Assembly (NCBI GenBank): GCA_016287555.1
Contig: JAEFAK010000016.1
Span: 1 to 15,947 of the forward strand
Source: Oscillospiraceae bacterium
GTDB taxonomy: Bacteria; Bacillota; Clostridia; Oscillospirales; Oscillospiraceae
Direction of reading: 5' to 3'
Length of the DNA: 15,947 bases
Shown piece after piece: positions 7,527 to 13,720 of this stretch. Both the position numbers and the translations under genes were made by a program. Every line of letters begins with the position of its first letter. The first letter of the stretch is position 1. Under the pieces are notes generated by a model, which was not told the DNA's origin, did no database searches, and saw only the letters and a program-made list of their open reading frames with translations.

Positions 7527-7562
7527 AAAAGCCCGGCACGGAAGACGCCGTGCCGGGCTTTT
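7527..7562. terminator. Terminator between convergent genes, serving the minus-strand unit
   Basis: A perfect 15-bp stem, AAAAGCCCGGCACGG (7527-7541) with CCGTGCCGGGCTTTT (7548-7562), has a 6-base loop. It carries A and T tracts on both sides and can work in either direction. It lies 8 bases past the stop of the acetyltransferase gene on the minus strand, so it most likely ends that operon and backs up the adhesin terminator. Confidence 0.88.
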
Positions 7563-7570
7563 ACTATGTT

Positions 7571-8323
7571 TCATTCGATCTCCGACGATTCCGCCTCGAC
7601 CCAGGCGGGGACGAAGCCGCTCGAAAGCGCCGTGCGCATGGAGGCGATGTTGGCGGGGCTCGTCCCGTAATAGGGCAGGGCGCCGCGGCGGAACACCTCG
7701 TTGCGCAGCAGCGAGACGAGCGCGGTCGCTATCCCGCGCCGACGGTACTTCGGCAGGACGTCGATCCCTATCTGCCAGAAGCCCGGCGCGTCGGCGGAGC
7801 AGCCCGCCATGCCGACGATCCCTTCTCCGTCGAGCGCGGCGACGGCGAGGACGTCCGGCCGCTCGGGATGAAAGCGGTCGCACAGCGCGTTGGAAAACTC
7901 TGCGCGCCCGTAAAACGGGGCTATCTCCTCCTGCTCCAGCCAGCGGACGGGGACGTCCGCCCGGACCTCGACCGGGCCGGGCAGCGGCGCGAACATATGG
8001 TGCGCCGAGCTCGTCCGCAGGCCGTACTTTTCGAGCTCGCGCTCGAGCGCGAGCCAGTTCGGCTGCTCGAAGAGCCAGAAGCCTTTCTTTACCCGCGCCC
8101 ATTCGGCCAGCCACGGGCGCAGGCGTTCGTCCGCGCAGAAGACGGCGTTCCCGCCGAAGGTCGCGGCCTGGAAAAACGGCGGCTCCGGAGAGAACGTGCG
8201 GCGTCCCTCGACGGCGCGTACGGGAGTTATGACGTTTTCCGCGCGGTCGAAATCCCCCGGCGCGCAATTCAGGTCCCGCGCGAGCTGCGTCTTGATTTTG
8301 AGCAATATCTCGTCAAAGGTCAT
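7571..8323 (-). CDS. GNAT family N-acetyltransferase
   Basis: The product has 250 residues and transfers an acetyl group from acetyl-CoA to an unknown acceptor, probably in the cytoplasm. The C-terminal 66 residues hold the clear signature: IGIDVLPKYRRRGIATAL (185-202), where RRRGIA is the acetyl-CoA pyrophosphate-binding motif A. PYYGTSPANIASM and a GFVPAWVE end follow. This pattern matches the longer GNAT group (Pfam GNAT_acetyltran, PF12746) found in Firmicutes, whose N-terminal half is specific to the group. I chose the ATG at 8321-8323 because a GGAGG lies 7 bases upstream and it falls 26 bases after the stop of the preceding gene. A longer in-frame extension would overlap that gene and has no ribosome site. 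It is the last gene of a three-gene minus-strand unit. The substrate cannot be told from the sequence. Confidence 0.88.
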   Translation of the reverse strand: MTFDEILLKIKTQLARDLNCAPGDFDRAENVITPVRAVEGRRTFSPEPPFFQAATFGGNAVFCADERLRPWLAEWARVKKGFWLFEQPNWLALERELEKYGLRTSSAHHMFAPLPGPVEVRADVPVRWLEQEEIAPFYGRAEFSNALCDRFHPERPDVLAVAALDGEGIVGMAGCSADAPGFWQIGIDVLPKYRRRGIATALVSLLRNEVFRRGALPYYGTSPANIASMRTALSSGFVPAWVEAESSEIE

Positions 8324-8349
8324 ATCCGCGCCTCCGAAACGCTTCTGCC

Positions 8350-8892
8350 TCATCCGTCGGCCCGTATTTTCTCGTCGATCTCGGCATAGACGCGGTCGTA
8401 GACCTCGTCCGGCACGGGGCGCGCCGGAGTCCAGAACGCGTAGAGTCTGCGCAGGTCTTCCGAGTCCCCGCAGAGCTTTTTCGCCTGCTCGTAGGCGAAG
8501 GCGTTGGCGTCGGCCTCGTGGGGCTGCCCCGGATAGAGATCCCGGAAGCGCTCCTCGCCGCCCTCCAGCCTGCACTCGCGGTATCCGCCGTCGATGAGCT
8601 TGAAGCAGCGGCCGTCGTACATTATTACGTATTGCAGGCTGCGTCTGACCGCCGGGCCGAAAAGCTCCGGACGCAGATGCTGCGAGGCGTGCCGCAGCTC
8701 GTGGAAAAGATAAAAGGCCTTTTCGCTGTCGGCGGCGTCTCTCAGCAGGCCGGCGTTGATGAAGACCGTTTTCGACTCCGGATCGAAGGTCCCGTACGCG
8801 GTCTCATAGCCTGCCGGCATGCTGAACGACAGCTTCGCGTCCAGATCCTGCTCCTTTATATATCGGGCGAAAAGCCCCTCGTGATCGATCAT
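8350..8892 (-). CDS. Small HExxH zinc-peptidase-like protein
   Basis: The product has 180 residues, no signal peptide and no membrane helix, so it is probably cytoplasmic. YLFHELRHASQH (61-72) contains HELRH (64-68), the classic zinc-binding HExxH. A second motif, PHEADANAFAYE (124-135), offers Glu126 as third zinc ligand. HExxH followed by E-x-D/E-A-N-x-FA resembles the ImmA/IrrE (DUF955) class of gluzincin peptidases. Those usually pair with a DNA-binding repressor that they cleave, but no such partner is nearby. The start at 8892 is supported by an AGGAG that overlaps the stop of the upstream gene, 10 bases away, suggesting coupled translation. The fold class is likely; proteolytic activity and target are not known. 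Confidence 0.75.
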   Translation of the reverse strand: MIDHEGLFARYIKEQDLDAKLSFSMPAGYETAYGTFDPESKTVFINAGLLRDAADSEKAFYLFHELRHASQHLRPELFGPAVRRSLQYVIMYDGRCFKLIDGGYRECRLEGGEERFRDLYPGQPHEADANAFAYEQAKKLCGDSEDLRRLYAFWTPARPVPDEVYDRVYAEIDEKIRADG

Positions 8893-8902
8893 CCGACGCT
8901 CC

Positions 8903-9358
8903 TCAAAAGCCGCGCTTTTCCGTCTCGTCCCGCCGCTGCGTACTGCCGGCCTTCTTCAGATTATCGTACGTTTCCGAAAGCCACTCCTCATAGTGATCGT
9001 AGGGGGTCCGGGTCCACCGGTCGAGGAGCTTGTTCAGCGTCTCGCGGTCTTCCCCGATATCGGCGCATCCGTACTGCTCCGGATCGCGGTTGACCGTCAC
9101 GCGGTGCTCTCCGTTTTCCCCGAAGTCGATCCGGTAGATGCAGAACCCCGTCCAGCTGCGGTGGGCCCAAAGCGTCGCGCCCTCCATATACCAGAACCAC
9201 TTGTCCTCCATCGCCTGCGGGACGTTGCCGCGGCGGAGCGCGTCCATTTCCGCTTCGCTGAAGGACCTTTTGAGCACGAAAGTCTCGTGCCGGGCGGGCA
9301 TGGGCTCCGTCTTCCAGTCGCCGCGGCGCGCGGCGCGCGGGATATTTTTATCTGTCAT
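8903..9358 (-). CDS. Conserved protein of unknown function
   Basis: The product has 151 residues and is first in the minus-strand unit. I do not recognise a named function. The central part has the look of a conserved domain rather than a chance frame: LRRGNVPQAMEDKWFWYMEG (41-60) followed by LWAHRSWTGFCIYRIDF (63-79), rich in Trp and Tyr, then a polar C-terminal tail. I recall similar 'MEDKWF...RSWTG' segments in uncharacterised clostridial proteins, but cannot attach a role. There is no signal peptide or membrane segment. The ATG at 9356-9358 has AGGAG 6 bases upstream. Its stop overlaps the ribosome site of the HExxH gene, so the two are very probably translated together. Confidence 0.8.
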   Translation of the reverse strand: MTDKNIPRAARRGDWKTEPMPARHETFVLKRSFSEAEMDALRRGNVPQAMEDKWFWYMEGATLWAHRSWTGFCIYRIDFGENGEHRVTVNRDPEQYGCADIGEDRETLNKLLDRWTRTPYDHYEEWLSETYDNLKKAGSTQRRDETEKRGF

Positions 9359-9457
9359 GTTTTTCTCCTGTCCTGCTGCGGGCCTGCGTCCCTTTTTTCT
9401 CCCACTCTACCACGCTTCGGGCCTTCCCGCAAGGAGGGAACGAAGGCGCGGGCCGTA

Positions 9458-9486
9458 TTGACATATGCGCTTTATTATGATAAAGT
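9458..9486 (+). promoter_or_regulatory. Promoter of the peptide-transporter operon
   Basis: A perfect -35 TTGACA (9458-9463) lies 17 bases from a -10 TAAAGT (9481-9486), with a TG extended -10 element at 9478-9479. Transcription would start about 75 bases before the first permease gene. Confidence 0.75.
9470..9485. promoter_or_regulatory. Palindrome overlapping the promoter, possible operator
   Basis: CTTTAT (9470-9475) and ATAAAG (9480-9485) form perfect 6-base arms around TATG, covering part of the spacer and most of the -10. A protein bound here would block RNA polymerase. AT-rich palindromes can arise by chance in promoters and no regulator is known, so this is tentative. Confidence 0.35.
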
Positions 9487-9530
9487 ATCAAATACCATTT
9501 ATTCATCACCATTCATTTAACGTAGTACCG

Positions 9531-9550
9531 CGCCGCAGAGGCGGCGTTTT
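9531..9550 (+). promoter_or_regulatory. Terminator-like hairpin in the operon leader
   Basis: CGCCGC (9531-9536) pairs with GCGGCG (9541-9546) around AGAG and is followed by TTTT. It lies in the transcribed leader, 19 bases before the first start codon. The T run is short, so it may be a weak attenuator or a stabilising hairpin. Confidence 0.45.
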
Positions 9551-9568
9551 CGGAAAGGCTGTCTGCAA

Positions 9569-10495
9569 ATGAACTCAAAGTTTGCCCTCTACATCGTCAA
9601 GCGGCTGCTGCTGGCGATACTGACGATACTGATCGTCGTCTCGATCACGTTCTTCGTCATGCACGCCATCCCCGCCTCCCCCTTCTCCTCGGAGAAGGCG
9701 AAGTCGGACGCGACGATAGCCGCCCTTGAGGCCAAATACGGCTTCGACAAGCCCGTCGGGGTGCAGTTCCTCAACTATCTGAAGAACATCTGCAAGCTCG
9801 ACTTCGGCCTGTCGACCGCGTGGGTCGGAAGCACCGTCTTCGACCTTGTGAAGGGAGGTTTCGCCTATTCCGCCCGCATAGGCTTCTCGGCCGGCATACT
9901 CGCCATAGTCGTCGGCATCGTGCTGGGGTCGATATCGGCGCTGCGGCGCGGCAAGCTGGCGGATAAGATCATTCAGGTGATAACGACCGCCCTTGTATCG
10001 CTGCCGAGCTTCGTCGCGGCGACGCTGCTGCTGCTGGTGTTCGTCCTCAAGCTCGGCCTGCTCCCCTCCCGCGCGACGGATCCGGGCGGCCTGCTGCTGC
10101 CCATAGTGTCGCTGAGCCTGTACCCGATGGCGTATATAACGCGCTTGTGCCGCTCCTCCATGCTCGACGTGCTCGGGCAGGACTACGTCCGCACGGCGCG
10201 CGCCAAGGGCCTTAAAAACGGGAAGATAATCTTCAAGCACGCCCTGAGAAACGCCCTCAGCCCCGTCATAACCTACGCGGGCCCCATGATGGCCTATATC
10301 CTCACGGGCTCCATGGTCGTCGAGAACATCTTCTCCGTCCCCGGCCTCGGCAGGCTCTTCGTCAACAGCATGCTGAGGACGGACTACATGATGATCATGG
10401 GCGTGACGATCTTCCTCGCCTTCATGATCATCCTCATGAACTTCATCAGCGACGTGCTCTACAAGGTCGTCGATCCGCGCATCGATCTGAGCTGA
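9569..10495 (+). CDS. oppB: Peptide ABC transporter permease, OppB/DppB type
   Basis: The product has 308 residues and is one of two channel-forming subunits of an oligo- or dipeptide importer in the cytoplasmic membrane. It opens with the family's N-terminal helix (about residues 8-31) and an extracytoplasmic segment with YGFDKPV. Five more helices follow. The cytoplasmic coupling (EAA) loop is DYVRTARAKGLKNGKIIFKH (205-224), which docks on the ATPases. Length and helix pattern are normal for OppB/DppB. The ATG at 9569 has an AAAGG about 10 bases upstream, a rather weak ribosome site compared with the later genes. It is first in the operon and 16 bases ahead of the second permease. The choice between Opp and Dpp names, and so peptide length, cannot be made from sequence alone. 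Confidence 0.93.
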   Translation: MNSKFALYIVKRLLLAILTILIVVSITFFVMHAIPASPFSSEKAKSDATIAALEAKYGFDKPVGVQFLNYLKNICKLDFGLSTAWVGSTVFDLVKGGFAYSARIGFSAGILAIVVGIVLGSISALRRGKLADKIIQVITTALVSLPSFVAATLLLLVFVLKLGLLPSRATDPGGLLLPIVSLSLYPMAYITRLCRSSMLDVLGQDYVRTARAKGLKNGKIIFKHALRNALSPVITYAGPMMAYILTGSMVVENIFSVPGLGRLFVNSMLRTDYMMIMGVTIFLAFMIILMNFISDVLYKVVDPRIDLS

Positions 10496-10511
10496 AAGGA
10501 GGGCGCGAAAT

Positions 10512-11549
10512 TTGGACAAGCCGAAAAAGAATTTCCTGAGCTTCCAGCTCGATCCCGCCAAGTTCGAGCCCGCCACCGAGGAGGAAAAGGCTCAGCAGGT
10601 GCAGATGCGCGAATCCGTGTCCTATATGAAGGACGCGATGCGCCGCCTGAGGAAGAACAAGATAGCCATGGTCTGCCTGGCGATCATCATAATCATCGTC
10701 CTCATCGCCTTCATAGGCCCGATGATATATCCCTACACCTACTCCGACACGAACACCGAGCGGCAGTATCTGCGCCCGATGCAGTTTTCCGCCGCCGAGC
10801 AGGCCGCCCGCGCGGCCGGGGAAAAGGTCTTCCCACATATACTCGGGACGGACGCGCTCGGCCGCGACTACGCCATCCGCGTCATTTACGGGACGCGCAT
10901 CTCCCTCGCCGTCGGCATCCTCGCGGCGATAATCGTCATCATCATAGGCATCATTTACGGCTCGATATCCGGCTACTTCGGCGGCAAGGTCGACCTTATA
11001 ATGATGCGCATAGTCGATATCATCTACTCCCTGCCCGACGTTCTGATAATCATCCTGCTCTCCGTCGCCATACGCGACATGGTCCGCGACTCCAGCAGCG
11101 TCATCATCATGAAGCTCGGCGCGGGCATGGTCAGCATCTTCACGGTCTTCGGCCTGCTCTACTGGGTCGGCATGGCGCGTCAGGTGCGCGGGCAGATACT
11201 CTCGATAAAGGAGCAGGAATACGTCCTCGCCTCGCGCGCCATCGGCGCCTCCCCCGCGAGGATAATCCGCAAGCACATGATACCCAACTGCGTCTCCGTC
11301 ATCATCATCACGGCGGCGCTGCAGATCCCCTCCGCCATATTCACGGAGAGCTTCCTGTCGTTCCTCGGCCTCGGCGTCACGATGCCGATGCCTTCGCTCG
11401 GCTCGCTGGCCTCCGACGCGCGCACGGGCCTCATCAGCTATCCCTACCTGCTGCTCTATCCCGCGCTCAGCATCTTCCTCATAGTCCTTTCCTTCAACCT
11501 GCTCGGCAACGGCATCCGCGATGCCTTTGACCCGAAGCTCCGTTCGTAG
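10512..11549 (+). CDS. oppC: Peptide ABC transporter permease, OppC/DppC type
   Basis: The product has 345 residues and is the partner permease. It has the OppC N-terminal region with a first helix at about residues 53-75. An extracytoplasmic loop follows, then the family motif LGTDALGRDYAIRVIYGTR, which precedes the transport domain. The EAA coupling loop is EYVLASRAIGASPARIIRKH (236-255). The loop between helix 1 and LGTD is somewhat long and alanine-rich (SAAEQAARAAGEK). The start is a TTG at 10512, supported by AAAGGAGG placed 9 bases upstream directly after the stop of the first permease. There is no in-frame ATG nearby before conserved sequence. The next gene follows at 10 bases. Confidence 0.93.
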   Translation: MDKPKKNFLSFQLDPAKFEPATEEEKAQQVQMRESVSYMKDAMRRLRKNKIAMVCLAIIIIIVLIAFIGPMIYPYTYSDTNTERQYLRPMQFSAAEQAARAAGEKVFPHILGTDALGRDYAIRVIYGTRISLAVGILAAIIVIIIGIIYGSISGYFGGKVDLIMMRIVDIIYSLPDVLIIILLSVAIRDMVRDSSSVIIMKLGAGMVSIFTVFGLLYWVGMARQVRGQILSIKEQEYVLASRAIGASPARIIRKHMIPNCVSVIIITAALQIPSAIFTESFLSFLGLGVTMPMPSLGSLASDARTGLISYPYLLLYPALSIFLIVLSFNLLGNGIRDAFDPKLRS

Positions 11550-11559
11550 GAGGTGCGGC

Positions 11560-12618
11560 ATGAGCGAACTTTTGCTTTCCGTGCAGGACCTGCACACGAC
11601 GTTCTTCACTCCCTCCGGCGAGGTCCACGCCGTCGACGGCGTCTCGTTCAACCTCAATGAGGGCAAGGTCCTCGGCATAGTCGGCGAATCCGGCTCCGGA
11701 AAGAGCGTCAGCGCCTACTCCGTCATGCAGATACTCTCCTATCCCGGCCGCATCACCTCCGGCAGCATCAAGTTCCGCGGCGAGGAGCTCGTCGGCGCGA
11801 GCGAGGAGAAGATACGCCATATCCGCGGCAACAAGATAAGCATCATCTTTCAGGACCCCATGACGAGCCTCAACCCGACCTTCACCATCGGCAACCAGCT
11901 CCGCGAGGCCATCATGCTCCACACGGACCGCAATAAGAAGCAGGCGCAGGAGCGCGCCATCGAGATGCTCGAGCTCGTCGGCATAAACGAGCCGGAAAAG
12001 CGCATCAGGCAGTATCCCTTCGAGCTCTCCGGCGGCATGCGCCAGCGAGTCATGATAGCCATGGCCCTCGCCTGCGAGCCCGACATACTCATAGCCGACG
12101 AGCCGACCACGGCCCTCGACGTCACCATTCAGGCGCAGATACTCGAGCTCATGGCCGACCTGCAGAAGAAGCTCGGCATGGCGATAATCATGATAACCCA
12201 CGATCTGGGCGTCATCGCCAGCATGTGCGACGAGGTCATCGTCATGTACGCCGGGCGCGTGGCCGAGCGCGGCACCGCCCCGCAGATATTCTACAGGCCC
12301 AAGCACGAATACACCAAGGGCCTCATCCGCTCCATCCCGAATATAGAAAACGACGACAAGGAGCCGCTCGTCCCCATCAGCGGCACCCCCGTCGACATGC
12401 TCAATATGCCCGCCGGCTGCGCCTTCGCCCCGCGCTGCGAGCGCGCCATGAAGATATGCCTGACCGAAAAGCCGAAGGAGATATTCATAAACGACGCGCA
12501 TATCTCCGCCTGCTGGATGAACGTCAAGGAGGGCGCCGAGAAGGGCATCATAGAAACGGACGAGAACGGCGAGATCGTCCGCATCCCGCTGGACGGGGAG
12601 GTGAGCTACAATGGCTGA
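11560..12618 (+). CDS. oppD: Peptide ABC transporter ATPase, OppD/DppD type
   Basis: The product has 352 residues and hydrolyses ATP at the inner face of the membrane to power peptide import, as a dimer with the OppF-like partner. Walker A is GESGSGKS (42-49), the signature LSGGMRQR (156-163), and Walker B ILIADEPTTALD with the catalytic Glu at 181. The C-terminal oligo-HPY region carries four cysteines (287, 293, 300, 318) at spacings typical of the family; in a mycobacterial homologue such cysteines hold a 4Fe-4S cluster. I start it at the ATG at 11560, with GGAGG 6 bases upstream. A longer frame would begin inside the preceding gene without a ribosome site. It overlaps the next gene by 8 bases. 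Confidence 0.94.
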   Translation: MSELLLSVQDLHTTFFTPSGEVHAVDGVSFNLNEGKVLGIVGESGSGKSVSAYSVMQILSYPGRITSGSIKFRGEELVGASEEKIRHIRGNKISIIFQDPMTSLNPTFTIGNQLREAIMLHTDRNKKQAQERAIEMLELVGINEPEKRIRQYPFELSGGMRQRVMIAMALACEPDILIADEPTTALDVTIQAQILELMADLQKKLGMAIIMITHDLGVIASMCDEVIVMYAGRVAERGTAPQIFYRPKHEYTKGLIRSIPNIENDDKEPLVPISGTPVDMLNMPAGCAFAPRCERAMKICLTEKPKEIFINDAHISACWMNVKEGAEKGIIETDENGEIVRIPLDGEVSYNG

Positions 12619-13579
12619 AAAAGATATTCTCGTCGACGTTCGCGGGCTCAAGGAATACTTCCCCGTGACGACGGGCTTTCTCAAGACGACGTGGCTCAAG
12701 GCCGTGGACGACGTCTCGTTTACGATAGCCCGCGGCGAGACCCTCGGCCTCGTCGGCGAGTCCGGCTGCGGCAAGACGACCGTCGGAAGGACCATGCTCC
12801 ACCTCTACAAGCCCACGGCGGGCGAGGTCTGGTTCGACGGGGTCAAGATCGAGAAGGGCAAGTCCCTGCGCGAATACAGGCGCCGCGCCCAGCTCGTCTT
12901 TCAGGACCCGTACTCCTCCCTCAATCCCCGCATGACCGTCGCGGACATCGTCGCCGAGCCCATCGACGTGCACAAGCTCTGCGCCAGTAAGGCCGAGCGC
13001 AGCGAGCGCATCCATGAGCTGCTCGAATCCGTCGGCCTCTCCAGCGAGCAGGCCACGCGCTACGCCCACGAGTTCTCCGGCGGCCAGCGCCAGCGCATAG
13101 GCATCGCCCGCGCGCTCGCGTCGAACCCCGAGTTCATCGTCTGCGACGAGCCCGTCTCCGCGCTCGACGTCTCCATTCAGGCGCAGGTCATCAACATGCT
13201 CGAGGAGCTGCAGGAGAAGCTCGGCCTGACCTATCTCTTCATCGCGCACGACCTCTCCGTCGTCAAGCACATATCCGACAGGATCGCCGTCATGTACCTC
13301 GGGCGCATGGTCGAGCTGGCCGAGTCCAACGAGCTCCACCGCCACCCGCTGCACCCCTATACGACGTCGCTGCTCTCGGCCGTTCCCATCCCCGATCCGG
13401 ACAAGGCGAGGCAGAATAAGCGCATCGTCCTGCAGGGCGACGTGCCCAGCCCCATGAACCTGCCCTCCGGCTGCCCGTTCAGGACGCGCTGCACCCGCGC
13501 CACGCCCGAGTGCGCCGAGACGTGCCCCGCCCTGCGCGAGGTATCGCCCGGGCATATGGTCGCCTGCCACAACGTATAG
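12611..13579 (+). CDS. oppF: Peptide ABC transporter ATPase, OppF/DppF type
   Basis: The product has 322 residues and is the second ATPase of the importer. Walker A is GESGCGKT (49-56), the signature FSGGQRQR (155-162), and Walker B FIVCDEPVSALD with the catalytic Glu at 180. SGCPFRTRC in the C-terminal oligo-HPY region begins a run of cysteines (288, 294, 301, 305, 319), again hinting at a metal or Fe-S site. The signature is FSGG rather than LSGG, which is common in OppF/DppF. The ATG at 12611 lies inside the last codons of the OppD-like gene, with GGGGAGG about 8 bases upstream, so translation is coupled. No terminator follows; read-through into the binding-protein gene is likely. Confidence 0.94.
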   Translation: MAEKDILVDVRGLKEYFPVTTGFLKTTWLKAVDDVSFTIARGETLGLVGESGCGKTTVGRTMLHLYKPTAGEVWFDGVKIEKGKSLREYRRRAQLVFQDPYSSLNPRMTVADIVAEPIDVHKLCASKAERSERIHELLESVGLSSEQATRYAHEFSGGQRQRIGIARALASNPEFIVCDEPVSALDVSIQAQVINMLEELQEKLGLTYLFIAHDLSVVKHISDRIAVMYLGRMVELAESNELHRHPLHPYTTSLLSAVPIPDPDKARQNKRIVLQGDVPSPMNLPSGCPFRTRCTRATPECAETCPALREVSPGHMVACHNV

Positions 13580-13607
13580 GGCGGCCGCGGCCCGCAATAT
13601 ATAGCGA

Positions 13608-13636
13608 TTGACTTTTTAAGACTGTTTTGCTATAAT
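13608..13636 (+). promoter_or_regulatory. Strong internal promoter for the peptide-binding protein gene
   Basis: TTGACT (13608-13613) and a perfect TATAAT (13631-13636) are 17 bases apart, with a TG extended -10 (13628-13629). It lies in an AT-rich island between GC-rich genes. It would give a short message carrying only the binding protein, starting near 13643. Confidence 0.85.
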
Positions 13637-13653
13637 TCTAAATCGTTATTATT

Positions 13654-13677
13654 CGCTGATGCATCATTTCATCAGCG
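13654..13677 (+). promoter_or_regulatory. 5' leader stem-loop of the binding-protein message
   Basis: CGCTGATG (13654-13661) pairs perfectly with CATCAGCG (13670-13677) around an 8-base loop. This is within about 12 bases of the predicted transcript start and well clear of the ribosome site at 13706-13712. It has no T tract. Hairpins at the extreme 5' end of bacterial messages commonly slow decay, which is my inference here. Confidence 0.6.
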
Positions 13678-13720
13678 CGTAATAGAGCAAGGTTCGCAAT
13701 TTTATAAGGAGGAATATATC

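Noticed and set aside
7521..8267. Open frames on both strands over the acetyltransferase (7521-8267 minus, 7550-8389 plus)
   Set aside because: Both are Arg/Pro/Ala-rich shadows without motifs, while the GNAT signature is in the annotated frame.
8324..8575. N-terminal extension of the acetyltransferase to a start at 8575
   Set aside because: It would overlap the HExxH gene for more than 200 bases and lacks a ribosome site. The ATG at 8323 has a good one and the extension is Arg/Gly-rich shadow sequence.
9515..9550. T-box leader suggested by GTAGTACCGCG followed by a hairpin and T run
   Set aside because: The T-box core normally reads GGGTGGNACCGCG. The transcript from the visible promoter leaves only about 40 bases upstream, far too few for the specifier stem I, and none is seen further upstream.
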